The notes: generated by a model from the letters alone, not told the origin. 64,000 nt of DNA from Cryptomeria japonica (GCF_030272615.1 NC_081409.1:531878291-531942290), one strand, 5' to 3'. Counted from the stretch's first letter, positions 1 through 12,600 are shown. Program-made: numbers and translations.

Positions 1-2407
1 TTGACTTGTCTCTTAGAGGGAGTTGTTTTAACCATAACCTTTTCAAATATTTGAATGTGGTCCCAAACTTTCCTTGGGTAGAGAGTCGTTGGAGTGGTCA
101 ACTCAAGTTTGACCCGAAAGTTAACTTCGGATGGGTTTCTAAGGGGTCAAATGGACTCCTAGGGGTAGTTTAAAGGTTTTTCCTAAAGTTCATAAGGTAT
201 ACCTATGGGTTAGGAGCATTTTTAGGCATGTAACTACTCCCATTTGACTATTTAGTCACCTCAAAAAGTGGGTTTCCTAAGGTGAGTGAAAATTCAAATT
301 AGAAGGTGCCATCTAGGATAGATAACCTTCCTTTCTGATATGAGATTCTTTTCCCACTTTCTCTTACTTTTTTTTTTTTCAGTTTTAGAAACCTGTGAGA
401 ACTCTTAGTGGGATCTTTTTAGGGAAGGATGAGAGAATTTCTGGGTAATCACCCACTCTCCATTTTTGGAGATCATGCAATTTTGAAAAGAAGAGTTTTG
501 GGATAGAAATTTGGCTAAGTGTAGAAGAAAGGATTGTAGAATTGGGTTGCTCATCCTCAAACTAGTTCTAGCAAACCTTTGGGCAGATTGAAGGTTGGTT
601 CATCTTCTCCCTTTCACGTTGCATGTTTATGTTGGAAAGATTGTTTGTATGTAAAAGTTATTTTCTTGTATTTTCCTTTGTGAATTTATTATGTGACCCA
701 TTTGTTATTTCTTTTATGCATTTTCTTGTGATTTGGGAGTAACCAAGGCCTTCTACTCTTGGGAGAGTAGGATGGTCTTGTGGGTGGTAGGAGTTTGACA
801 ACCCTCAAGTGAGAGGCTCTCATTTGAGAGAGTGATCTCAAGGGTTGTATATGTGACCCTTGTTGCATGGCCTTGTTTATGTATTTGGGGGTCATAAGGA
901 GAGAAAGTATGGCATGAATGCCTTGGGGGGCATAAGGATATGGGGTTAATGAACTTATGATAAATCTTTGTTTCCATGAGATGGCTTTGTGATCTACCAT
1001 TCTTGTAGTCTCCTCGGGGTATTTGGTCCACTACCACCCATGTAAAAAATATCACTTTTTGTGATGAAGTGTAGCCTTGGTTGGGAAAGTGTTTGTTGTA
1101 TGTTTTTCCCTTGCTTGTTGTGTTTGCTTGAGTGTAACTTGTCTAGGGCTTGGTTCTCCAAGCTGGGGGGTGGCTTCTAGAAAGCCTAGGCTGGGAGGTG
1201 AGCTCTCCATGGTCATAGCCTTGTGATTTATTTGCAGGTTGCTTGGAAGGAAAATGAAAGATACAAGCTAGGAGTTGCTGATTTTTACTTGATTTGCAGA
1301 AAAAGATTAGGGAATGGGATACTATATTTAGTTGCAACAATGTATATAAAAAGTTACATGTTGTATTTATTTTGAAAAGAAATGTATTTATTTTCTTGAT
1401 CCTCCTTGATATTAAAGAGAGGCTAAGTGGGGTTTGCTTTCCCTTTGTAAAAGTTACTATTTTTGAAATGATAACAGTTTTCTATTTCTTGTTTATCAAA
1501 AAAAAATATATTCTTCTATTAAGATTTTATTGCAAAAATGAAATGTTTATATTTGGAAATAAGTTCCTATAGCTATTGAAATAATTTTTGTTGTATTTAT
1601 GTTTATTCTGAAAATAAAAGTCCATTTCATCTCTTATGCATAATGAAAATAGTGTAGATACATAAGCTAGAATAGCATGTAAGTTATTAAGCTAGAAATG
1701 ATCTCTTAATCCTATTTATTTTCAAGTGCAAATATAGTAAATTAGAGTTTAGTATGGATATTAATGTGTTATTCATCTTAGTAAAATAGTTTTACATGAA
1801 ATTTTAAGCTGTATTAATGTTGCTATAAATTATCTAAATCTACCATTTTATTCCCTACAAATATTGCAGAAAACAAACTTAGATAAAATAAACTAGCTCT
1901 AGAGTTAACTGTATGATTCTTAAAATAGAAAGACATACATTTATTTAAAATCTGTTAGATTAAATATTCTACCTTAAATGTTTTGAAAAAAAAAGATATG
2001 GTTTTAGCCATGAAAGGGAAATCCAGATATCCAAACATATCTAAAAAGAATAGAGCTAAGTTTAAATGCCATGTATTTTAAATTCAAATATGTATGCATA
2101 CATATTAAAAAGAGTTATACAAAATAAAAGGGAATATCTAACCATTTAAGTTGCTGGTTTATTTTTCCATTTATATCAGTCTTTAAAAATCCCTACATAT
2201 ATATATTAAAAAAACAAAAAAAATAAAAAATGTTAAGTGTGTATATGCATATATATATAAGACTACATATCTTATTTAATAATATTTCAAGCCTGTGAAA
2301 CTTTTTGAAAATTTTATACCTACAGGAATATATATATATATTTATATATTTCGTATGTTAAATATTAAAATAAAATAAAATAAAAAAAATTAAATTTAAA
2401 CTAAGCA

Positions 2408-2756
2408 AAAAAACCCCCCCCACCGAGGGTCCCGTGGAGCTGAGTTCCACGCAGGAGTCCTTCGGTGGACTGAGCCCCACAGAGGCGCTGGCGGTGCAGC
2501 TGTGGGACGCGACCTGCAGGGGTGGCCTTGGCCGCCACTTTGAGCCACGCCCTGTAGGGACGCCGCGGTGCCACTACGGGGTGCGCCCCGTAGGGACTCC
2601 GGGCCATGACCTGCAGTGGCATCTTGACGTCATTGCGGGCGGCCTCCTCCCTCCTTGGCTCCACCGTAAAACTCCACCACCTGCAAACAAAACCCCCCCA
2701 TGCGGCCCCTCTCTTGGCTCCGCCATGTCTTCGGCCCATCCTCTCCCTATGTAAAA
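2408..2756. other. GC-rich island in the relict LTR
   Basis: A sharply bounded GC-rich block sits between very AT-rich flanks. It occupies the same LTR position as the hairpin arrays of the young LTRs, but shows irregular repeats built on CCCCGTAGGGAC and TGGACTGAGCCCCAC rather than the CACTGTG palindromes. Open frames on both strands are by-products of its composition. The position suggests an LTR control or leader region whose sequence turns over quickly. Confidence 0.6.
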
Positions 2757-2759
2757 CAT

Positions 2760-2791
2760 GAAACCCTTACCCAGTTTGGGTTAGGGTATTT
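2760..2791. repeat. Inverted telomere-like motif in relict LTR
   Basis: AAACCCTTACCC and GGGTTAGGGT face each other across a short loop. This is the decayed equivalent of the paired motifs at 33299-33406 and 42922-43030. Confidence 0.65.
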
Positions 2792-2904
2792 TGGAGTTAG
2801 AAAAGAAATTAAAAAAAAGATGTTAGTATTCTTTATTTATAACTGTTAAATTTTAGGGTTCATGGTTATTTTATAATTTAAGAACTTAAAAAAAACTATA
2901 TCCT

Positions 2905-2931
2905 TATACATACATACATACATACATGCAC

Positions 2932-2966
<35 letters not shown>

Positions 2967-3024
2967 AATACATATACATATGTATATGTATATGTATATG
3001 TATATATATACATATGTACATATG

Positions 3025-3082
<58 letters not shown>

Positions 3083-3125
3083 TGTGTATTTGATATATAT
3101 ACATATATATATGTATAATTATATA
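2905..3125. repeat. Compound microsatellite (CATA, TATG, TG, TA)
   Basis: Runs of CATA, then CATATA/TATATG, about 25 TG units and TA units follow one another. An open frame rich in Thr-His or Ile-Tyr here is an artefact of the repeat. Confidence 0.95.
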
Positions 3126-3738
3126 TATATGAACGTATAATCTCTAACTTTAAATTGATTATTTTATATTCATAATTTATATGTTTATATAAACATTTAA
3201 ATATGATGTTTTAAATTTTAATTCTTTTGAAGCTTTATATTTTAGGAAATTATAATGATTTCTTTTGTAAGATTTTGGTCATAGGAGATTAACTTTAGTC
3301 CACCTAAATATAGGCTCTTCAAGATTAAATGTGATAGGGTTATTTTCTTTAAAGATTTATTTGGTGCTATAGTTGAAATTTAATACACATTATAATTATT
3401 GTTAAATTGAAATATAGGTGTTCTAAAAATCTAAGTGCTAGAGTTAATTTAATTAATTCCTACAACGATTAAAAGATTAATTGAGACTGATAATATCTCT
3501 TGTCAATTTAATTAGAGATTTTTGCTTAAATGAATTTATCTATTTATTAATTGTTGAGATAATTATAATTCTTTTGGAGAGTTAATATTCCGCATTTAAT
3601 TTAAATTATTTTCGCTTACTTAAGTTAGTGGTTAGAGTTAACTCAAACATAGTTAAGACAAAACTTGTTGTTGTGTTTCATATTAGCAAATTTAGTGTTA
3701 TTAGGTTATGTTTTTAAACAAAAAAAATTATTTCGTTT

Positions 3739-3762
3739 GTGCCTAAAAGTTTGGGCATGACA
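3739..3762 (+). other. LTR 3'-terminal stem-loop
   Basis: GTGCC, a short loop, GGGCAT, then GACA. The young LTRs have the perfect form GTGCCC/GGGCAC followed by GACA. Its survival in a diverged LTR suggests it once mattered for integrase recognition of the end or for RNA structure. Confidence 0.6.
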
Positions 3763-3763
3763 G

Positions 3764-4093
3764 TGGTTAAAAGTAAGGAGCCATGTGCTCATTTGAATTT
3801 AGAAATTCAAATAATTTGAAAAATGATAATTAATCTCAACAAACTTGAGTTTGTTATTTTTAATTAGGGATTAGAAGAATTGATTTATATGGGGGGAATT
3901 AATTAACTTAGAATTAATTAATTAAAGGGGGATATGAAATAAACTATATAAATAAATCATGTAGATTTATTTACTAGTAGATGAATAGAGAAATTAATCA
4001 AATTTCTTGTGAATTCAATTAATTGGGAAGGGGGATTAATCAAATAACTACGTATTCAATTAACTATCTTCAGACCATTTTTAGGTGTATACA
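3764..4093 (-). mobile_element. Candidate 3' LTR of the Tat-lineage element
   Basis: On the minus strand a purine run is followed directly by TGTATACACC, and about 330 bp later the sequence ends CTTTTAACCA, giving the TG...CA termini of an LTR. It lies at the downstream end of the minus-strand Tat element, where a 3' LTR is expected. No second copy exists in the window to confirm it, because the 5' side of the element is lost at 12716. It abuts the end of the relict chromovirus LTR almost exactly. Confidence 0.35.
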
Positions 4094-4106
4094 TTTTGCC
4101 CCTCTT
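4094..4106 (-). other. Candidate polypurine tract of the Tat element
   Basis: The minus strand reads AAGAGGGGCAAAA directly before the putative LTR start. Such a tract primes plus-strand DNA synthesis in LTR retrotransposons. Confidence 0.45.
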
Positions 4107-5810
4107 TGAAGCGATGTGTAACGACGCGTTGGTTCAAAGAAAACTTAGTTGATGATGTTGTTGATATTGATTTTGATAGGATGCATATTTGATCTTGATT
4201 TCGATGCGGATTCGATTTCGATATGATACTGATTCGATTTTGAGATGATAAATCTTGATATGATGCGGTTTTGATGTTTGAGATGATAAATCTTGATATG
4301 ATGCCCCAGATGTTGATTGATAGATATTGATGCGACGATGCCCCCTCGGGAGATGAATCAGATAATTTTTGCAATGTTTTTGAATTTTTCGCGATTTTTT
4401 AATTTTTTTGATATTTTTGAAATTTTTACGATTTTTACATTTTTAATGATTTTCCATTTTTTAGATATTTTTAAAGTTGATCCGATTCATTTCCTGATAA
4501 GAAGTTTGAAAACACTTCCCTGCCAAGTTGATTAGATGATTAAAAATTAGTGGAATAAAAATCCCAGTTAAATGCCCCATTGTGAGTTTAAAAAGGTGAA
4601 TTCCTTTTACCACTCTTCATTTGTGTATTTCAGTTGTTTGAAAAATTTGCTTTGGAGGAAGGAACGACAATCCCATACCACGAGCATAGGTTCAAGCGAG
4701 TTCGGCGACATGAGCGTCCTCCGACCTACGGTCTACCAGTACGTACTTCGAGAAAACCCAGCTTTGTCAATTTTTAGTTAATTTTTGAAAAAAATAGCTA
4801 TTTGTAGAAAAAAAACATTTTTTAGCATTTTCGCCATGTGGGTTTGTAAAAATATTACATTTTTGACATGGGTTTTTTGAATTATAAAATGGGTTTTTAG
4901 GATTTTTTTATTTTCGAAAACTCGCACCCCCCCAAAAAAATTATGCATTGATTACGTTTGGTTTTTGAATTTTTTTCAAATTTTAAAAAAATTGCATTGG
5001 GGGGCGGTGTTGCCATGGTGGCAACACCATCATGAGGGCGGGCGCCATGTGTTTGTGTTTTTCTCAATTTGCCGGTTGATTTTTGATTTGTTCAATTTTT
5101 AGATAAGATTTGCTCGATTTTCGACCATGTCGGCTTGATTTTTTTATTTTTGAGACAATGATTTGATTTATCGATATTTTCCATTTATTGAATTTTTTTA
5201 TTATTGATGTGATTATTCGGATTTTTTGAGAACTTGATTTTTTAATTATTGATTTGATTTTTGATTGCGCGTTGACGAATTTATTAAACAATTTTATATT
5301 TTTTCGATTGTAGATTAATGAGTTGACTTTTTTGATTGTTTTGATGAATTGATTTGATTTTTGATGTCAACATTTGATGACTTGATCATTTAACTTTTTT
5401 GATTGCGATTGAATTTTTGATGAATTTTGATGATCTGATTGACTTTCTGGATGATTGATGTTTTGATGATTTCGGAAATTTTTTTGGTGTTTATTTGATC
5501 TCCAACTATCACGATGTCTGATAAAGAGGCTAGATTGCTGTCGATTCGATTTGATTTTGGATTTCGATAGGGTAAGATTTGATTAGCTATCTAATTGATA
5601 AAATTAGACACTCCTGATTGATGAAATTTTATGACCAGTTCTAATTATCTTGATATACGCGTGAGATGAGATTGAATTGATAATGACCTCATGATAGATG
5701 AGAATCATTGATAGGGGCCCAACGAGATTTGATAAAAATCTTAATTGAGCAAGATAGACTAATAGATAGATAGATAAATCGAGAGACTGATATGATGAGA
5801 TGATTTGATT
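4107..5810. other. Long noncoding 3' region of the Tat element
   Basis: Between the candidate polypurine tract and the PMD region the sequence is low in complexity, rich in TTGAT, GATTTTGAT and poly-T phrases. I see no coding region. It holds one small GC-rich block with a perfect hairpin at 5006-5028. Tat-lineage elements are known for unusually long 3' noncoding regions. Confidence 0.5.
5006..5028. repeat. Perfect 10-bp hairpin in a local GC island
   Basis: GGTGTTGCCA and TGGCAACACC are exact reverse complements separated by three bases. The hairpin sits in a GC-rich patch (about 4993-5052) within otherwise AT-rich DNA. Confidence 0.85.
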
Positions 5811-7730
5811 GCAGGAGCACTTTAGTGTCCTCCAGTCTCAGGAGTGCTTCCTGAAGACATGGATACTGATACCCCACTTTAGCCAGGCAGAGCAAGACCA
5901 TATTGATAGGTGTGGTTTATCTTCCCTTCTCGACATGTTCCGACCCTTGATTAATCGAGGATTATTGATAGCCTTAGCAGAGCATTGGCATAGTGAGAAC
6001 AATACTTTTCACTTACCAACGAGTGAGATGACAGTGACACCTGAGGATGTATACCAAATATTGTACATCCCTGTGATGGGTGAGCTAGTGTATTACGATC
6101 TCAGTGGGTAGGGTGGGACACTTTGTCAAGTGTTCAAGGATGATGAGATAGGCAGATATGACATTTCATGGTAGAAGATGCTAGAGCTAGGTTATGCCAC
6201 ATTACCCACTATTCTTGTTGGATTGATTGGAGGTTTACTTTGTCTTGATCACAGGTCAAAGGGATTATCTGTTGGATGGGGTCATCTCCTTGAGAAGATG
6301 GTGACATAGGGGACTCGATTTGCATGGGGATCATGCATGCTAGTGCATTTGTATCATGACCTACACCAAGTTGTGTACCAGAGATTGGCTGCATTATTAG
6401 TTGGGTGACCATTCTCCAAATATGGGCCTGGGAGCACCTGCCTATCAGATGACCATTGGTTGATAGAGATAGACCTGTAGGTAGGTCGTATGTCGATGGG
6501 TATCCACGCATCATTGTCTAGTGATAGATGGGAAAATTGGAGTATTGGCGACAAACACTAGATGATCTGGATACTGTGATATGGAGACCATATAGAGTTT
6601 GCAAGATCTAGCTTGAGGATGCAATGGAGATGTCGTATGCATTTGTGACACGGTACCTGATTGGATCGACACCCTATGTTATCTAACTATTCCTTTGTAT
6701 GAGGGTGTTGAGACAATATGGCAGGATACAGGGGATACCATAGGGTACAACTCATTATGCTCATAGGAGACTGGATGTGGTGACTTGGGGGCCCTCTATT
6801 TCATATGACTAGGCATGTGCAGAGTATCGATTATTTAGGGCAATGGATTGGGATTATCTTTCGGGTATGATAGATAGCGGGATGACAAATGCGTATGTCA
6901 TATATTGTATTGTACATAGGTTTTTGAGGCTAACATGTCTGGATGAGCCAGAGCTAGTTCTAGATGAGGATGATGAGAGGCTATGATGCAGAGCTCTTAG
7001 ACGATCGAGGGATGGTGGGGAGAGAGGAGGTGGGGGCAGAGAGGGAGGGGATCATAGAGATGGATATGGAAGAGATGGAGGAGATCATGGTGTTGGAGAT
7101 GATCAGGGAGGAGATGATGATGGGGGAGATGATGATGGGGGAGATGGCCGAGTAGTGGTAGTGGTACTGGCAGGCACACCGGTAGCCAACAGTTCTAGAT
7201 CTACTAGAGATGCATTTATAGATTGGATGACCTAGGTGGTTAGATGGAGGAGATTAGGTCCAGTGGATCAAGGGCATCAGGTCCTAGAGCAAGAGGTTCC
7301 CCAGGTTGAGCAGGTACCTATGGGAGTATCACAGGTTGAGCAACCATAGGCAGAGGCACCTCGATGAATCCTCATTAGGATGCCATCTCATCAGCAACAA
7401 GCTTAGATTATAGACTTACAGGGTTAGGTTCAGTAGCTAGAGAGTCTACTAGCAGAGAGGGACTCTCAGATGGCCTAGCTAGATGTTCAGATGACTTCTC
7501 TCATGGTCGAGAGATATGCAGCTAGGGATAGGTGTTGGTAGGCTAAGACGCAAGTATAGATGTCAGGAGAGTCTAGTTCAGGGAAGGCTACCCTAAAGAT
7601 GATGTGCCAAGCGGTTCGAGAGGCTATGTATTACAAGACCTTATACTATAATGTTGTTCCTGCTGATCGAAGGGCTCTAGGATTTTCACAGCTGAGAACG
7701 AGATCAGGACAAAGCCACTTTGAGAGTTGA
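5811..7730 (+). pseudogene. Plant mobile domain (PMD, aminotransferase-like) gene, antisense in a Tat element, decayed
   Basis: Translating the plus strand gives recognisable PMD segments: an N-terminal block ending in AEHWHSENNTFHLPTSEMTV and TPEDVYQIL, then AWGSCMLVHLYHDLHQVVY, then in another frame LQIWAWEHLPI and VIWRPYR, then VLRQYGRIQGIP. The C-terminal part is Asp/Gly-rich with a possible short coiled coil. PMD proteins (MAIL1/MAIN type) act in silencing and genome stability, and the domain is also known inside retrotransposons. Here it runs opposite to the flanking Tat pol, in the gap between pol and the probable 3' LTR. The first codons follow TTGATTGCAG, which looks like a 3' splice site, so an upstream exon is possible. 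Many stops and several frameshifts make this copy non-functional. Confidence 0.75.
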
Positions 7731-9214
7731 AGAGTGATAGGGCCACTTCAGAGAGATCCCCCAGGTGGGGACCTAGGGACACGGGTATCAACTGGTGTTA
7801 CTAGACCTGCCGCATCAGGACAAAGTTCAACTCCATGTCTTAGTGGTCACACTGATATGGGACATTGATCCATTCATGTACACACCTTTTGTGATGAGAT
7901 ATTGATGATTCCTGCGATGTATATGTGTGATGTATCCCATATATTTTTGTGATATCATTGTACCTTGGACATTGATCTTTTTGATGATATGATATGCAGT
8001 CAATCCTATTCGCTCTACATGACCTATGAGATGATGGATGCATTTTATTTGCTATATGATTATGTTGTGCAGTCACTTTCATGATGTATGCTTTATTCTC
8101 TATATGCCGATAGATTCTAGATGATGGATGTATGCTTCTTATATGATGATACAGTATTTACATGATGTTATGCAAATGCAAATACATATGGTGATGCTTA
8201 TAAGTACTATGTGATGTATGTGCAATGTAATGCTTTCTATAATTATGATATTTTTTATGATTTTCTCATGCATGTTAATATGAGATGGATGCAATGCAAT
8301 GATGTTACTCTTATATAATTTGAGATACGATGGATGCAATGCAATAATCTAACTAAATGAATGAATGATTGGATGCTTTATATGAATTATGTCTTAGTAT
8401 GCAATGGTTATATGAGATAAACTAACTTATCATGCAAGATGAATGAATTGATTATTTTTGTTATTGTCCAATGTACTCAATCACGTAATAAGAGAGATAA
8501 CACCATGTTGAAGTCTTTGGCCTTGGAAAAGATGAGTGTTGTGATCCAATGCAAAATGAAATGCAAATCTACTTTAAAATTGCAAATGCAAAATGAAATA
8601 CAATGTGGTGATCAGACCGGTCATGTGGTCATTGCTTTGTTTCATCATTGAGCCTTTAAAATGTGGGAAGTGAATGAAAACATCAATGGTATAATTGAAC
8701 CATGTTAACTTGAGCACTACTTTCCTGGGTTTTGATATTGCAAGTTAGCAAAAGCATCGAGGTATAATTGAACCAAGATGACCTGAGTGTTGCTTGCATA
8801 AAACTTGTAGTATTAACCATTTCTATATGCAAGTCCAAAATGTCTTCTATGATACTCCGATGATCATGTCCTGAGACAACTTTGCACATATTAATGATTA
8901 ATTTACAGACAACAGACAAGAAAAATATCATGTTCCTTCCTTGTTCCTTTATTCAAAGACATTTTGGAGTCACCCAGAAATTATGATAGCGAAAAATCAA
9001 GATAAAATAGTTGAACCATTATTGTCAAAGTGTTAAAATCACGAGTCAAAATATATCATCCATTGATATGTGTTTGTCATATTTAGACTAATATGTGATA
9101 GTTGATGGTTGACAATGTGATCTTATGTTCAACGTTGGATGTGTCTCAGTTTTTTGCTTGACAAGTGCTGCCTAACTATTGTTCTACGTGTTTGATTAAG
9201 CTCAAAACAATGAA
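7731..9214. other. No gene seen; ATG/GATG-rich noncoding segment of the Tat element
   Basis: I see no coding similarity on either strand. Around 8230-8340 short phrases such as GATGGATGCAATGCAAT recur. The segment lies between the antisense PMD and the G-run repeat near the pol end, so it is probably part of the Tat 3' region. Confidence 0.45.
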
Positions 9215-9282
9215 ATTTTTTGCCCCCAGCTAGGTTTAGGATTTTGCCCCCAGCTAGGTTTAGGATTTTGCCCCCAGTCTAG
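9215..9282 (-). repeat. Three tandem copies of a 24-bp unit with a G-run
   Basis: The plus strand repeats ATTTTGCCCCCAGCTAGG plus TTTAGG. Read on the sense (minus) strand, each unit carries CTGGGGGCAAAAT, which resembles a polypurine tract, and the set lies about 380 bp past the pol stop codon. The third copy diverges after CCCCCAG. Confidence 0.85.
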
Positions 9283-9479
9283 AAACAAACTTTATTATGA
9301 TATATACAATGATCCAAACCAATGATGAGAAATCACATGCGATGCTTGTGTATGTACAAAGGCTTTATTATGGATATTAATAGTGCTGATGGAAATGAAT
9401 GCAAGCAGAAGGATGCATGAACCAATAGATGGAAGAGCTAGCTGACAGATAGTGCCTATTTGCCAGGTTTTCACCATCT

Positions 9480-9658
9480 GTTTTTATTGCACTTTTTCTC
9501 ATATTTGATTTTTTTTTTCTTCACTGTTTTCGCTATTTTTATATTTTTTGCTTTTTCACTATTTTTGGATTTTCTACTTTTTCACTGTTTTTGGATTTTC
9601 TGCTTTTTCACTACTCTTGGATTTTATGCTTTTACACTGTTTTTGGATTTTCTACTTT
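9480..9658 (-). repeat. About 25-bp tandem repeats just after the Tat pol stop codon
   Basis: Five imperfect units of the type TTTTTCACTGTTTTTGGATT with TTCTGC follow each other on the plus strand. On the sense strand they are A-rich. The repeat begins essentially at the pol stop codon. A Phe-rich open frame on the plus strand is only a by-product. Confidence 0.8.
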
Positions 9659-12600
9659 TCAGACATAAAACTTCTTCAAATGCATGCTATTGAAGGCTTC
9701 ATCGAGCTGATCCCCATCCTGTGTTGATAGCTAATATGCTCCTAACCCAAATATTGTTGTGACCACAAACAGACCTAACCAGTTTGATTCAAACTTCCCT
9801 TTCTTTTCTCGATCTGACTGATTTCATTGATTTTCTTTAGTACTAGTTCCCCAACTTGAAAAACTCATGGTTTAACCTTGTGATTATAACTTCGGCACAT
9901 TATTTTTTGATATACCTTTAAATGATCACATACATTTTGTCTTTGTTCATGGATCAATTCTAACCCTTGCAATCTAGATACTTGTTGTTCTTCATCTGGG
10001 ATAAGGCCTTTTAATGATACTTGTAGAGAGGGTATCTCTACTTCTATTGGCAGTATTGCTTCTTATCCATAGACAAGAGAGAAAGGTGTGGCACCTGTTG
10101 GTCTACGGATACTGGTATGGTAGGCCTATAGAGAAGGGTTCAATTAAATGTGCCAATCTCTGCTAGCATCATTCACTATCTTTTTGAGAATTTTCAAAAT
10201 AGTTTTGTTTGATGCTTCTTCTTGCCCATTCCCTTGTGGATAGTAGGGTATAGAAAATATGTGTTGGATCTTGAATTTCTCACATAGCTCTTGGACATCC
10301 TGATTCTTGAACGGTCGCCCATTATCAGTGATAATGGTCAGGGGTATTCCATAGCGATAGATGATATAGTTCAAGATAAATGTAGCAATTTGTTTTCCTA
10401 TGATATTGAAGAGTGGTACTGCCTCAATCCATTTTGTGAAATATTTGGTAGCTACAAGGATGAATTTGTGACTATTGGATGAAGAAGGATTTATCTTTCC
10501 TACTAGATCAAGACCCCATTGGCAGAAAGACCAAGATGTTGCCAAAGCATGAAGTTCTTGTGCTGGTGCATGAATCAAATTCCCATGGATCTGACATTGT
10601 TTGCATGTTTTAGCTATCTGAAAAGAATCTTGTTCCATAGTTGGCCAATAATAGCCAAAGAAATATGAGTTTTTTCAAAAGGGTAAGACCACTTGAATGA
10701 GTGCCACAAATGCCGCTATGGACTTCATTTAAGGCCTTCTCAGATTCTTCTTGCTCAAGACATCTTAAAAGAGTATCGTCCAGACCTTGTTTAAAAAGGG
10801 TATCCACAACAAGAGTATAATGGGAGGATTGATGAATAAAGTTTCTCTTTTTATTTTTCAACAAATCAGGAGGTAGGGTGTTATCTTTTAGGTATGTATA
10901 AGTTTGGCCATAGCAGGAGGAATCATGCCCAAATAGGTGATAGATAGTTTGGGAATCGGGACAATTATGAGCAGGGTAAAACAACTCTTCCACTAGGATT
11001 TCATAACGCTCTTGATTTTCTTGTGTTTGAAGTAGAGAAGCAAGTGTTGCCATGGCATATGTTGCTTTGTTGTCATTCCTTGGAATTTTCTAAAAAGTTA
11101 TTTCTACAAAATACTTCTTGAAATCATCTACCATCTTTTTATAAGGCATGAGTTTGTCATCCTTTGTTTGGTAATCATCATTAATTTGATTGATGACGAG
11201 CTGAGAGTCTCCAAAGACTTGAAGTTGTGTAATATTCCATTCTATAGCCATTTTGATACCTGTAACCAAAGCTTCATATTCTCGTGTTGTTGGTGCATGG
11301 AAAGCTTAATTTGTATGTTTTTGGAATTGTATGAGCTTGTGGTGTGATGAATAGAATACCTACTCCTGATCCATGCTATGTATATGAATCATCAAAGTAT
11401 AATTGTCATTTTTTTGTGGTGACCATTAGGATATCAGCATCAAGAAACTCAATGTGTAAAGGACGATCATCTTGAAGCGGTGCCTCGACTAGTTGGTTTG
11501 CAATGACTTGTCCCTTGATAGATTTTATGTCCACATACTCAATATCAAACTCACTCAGGATCATGATCCATTTTGCTAATCTTCTTGTTAATGTTGCCTT
11601 GCTGAGAAAATACTTCAATGGATCGATTTTAGCTATCAAATTGATGGAATGAGATAGTAGATAGTGTCTTAATTTTTGAGAAGCAAAAATTACCTCCAAG
11701 CATTCTTTTTCTGTTGGGGAATAGTTGAGCTCGTATCGCACTAGTGTTCTACTAATGTAGTAAATGGCTCGTCCTTTTCCTTCATTATCCTATTGTGCGA
11801 GTAGAACTCCTAATGATACTTCGGTGGTCGATACATAGAGGAACAATGACTTTCCTAGTATTGGCGACATTAGGACGGGTGGTTGCATGAGATAGGCCTT
11901 GATCTTGTTGAATGCATCCTCATATTGATGGTCCCACTTGAAATTAACATTTTTGTGTAATAGATGAGTAAATGGTTGACATTTATCTGCTAGTTAAGCA
12001 AAAAATCTTCTGACTGACTGGAGTCTTCCTTGGAGTGATCTGAGTTGACTGATATTCTTGGGAAATGCCATTTCTATGATTGCTTTGACCTTAGTTGGAT
12101 CTACTTTGATACCTCTAGCTGAAACAATGTATCCCAATAGCTTGCCTGAAGTGACACCAAAGGCACATTTCTTAGGATTTAGCTGTAGCTTGTATTGTTT
12201 TAACCGGTCAAAGATCTTTTCTAGTATCCCTATATGTTCTTCTCTATTGTATGATTTGGCCAAGATGTCATCCACATAGTCTTCCATGAATGTATGTATC
12301 ATGTCATGGAATATCATTGTCATAGCTCTTTGATATGTGGCACCTATGTTCTTTAGTCCAAAAGGCATGACGTTCTAGCAGAAAGTACCCCACGGACATG
12401 TGAAATTTATCTTTTCTTGATCTTCAAGTGCTATTTTAATCTGATTGTATCTAGAGAAACCATCCATTAGAGAAAACATGGAGTGTCCAATAGTTAAATC
12501 TGCAGGTCTGATTAATCCTACATCCAGTAATTTCTTTAGTTCTGCTTTGACCAAGAGAGCGATATGGGGATGCATTTTCCTTAATTTATGTTTAACTGAT

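Larger units (their letters stand above)
1..3762 (+). mobile_element. Relict long LTR of a chromovirus family, 5' part outside the window
   Basis: This stretch is a diverged version of the 4.7-kb LTRs at 29697 and 39372. Shared landmarks occur in the same order: the phrase around 90-140 matches about 30510-30540, the block around 750-1240 matches about 31240-31720, then a GC-rich island, an inverted telomere-like motif, AT-rich sequence, and a terminal stem-loop followed by CA at 3761-3762. About 780 bp of the LTR start would lie before base 1. No open frame here is a gene. It may be a solo LTR, a 3' LTR, or a 5' LTR followed by a ruined primer-binding site. The divergence is far greater than between the two young LTRs, so this is an old insertion of a related subfamily. 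Confidence 0.8.

Noticed and set aside
2401-2754. Open frames in the relict LTR GC island
   Set aside because: Composition artefact in both directions, with no conserved counterpart in the young LTRs.
2904-3104. Minus-strand frame of repeated Thr-His and Ile-Cys
   Set aside because: Pure microsatellite translation.
9460-9693. Phe-rich plus-strand frame
   Set aside because: Translation of the 25-bp tandem repeat.
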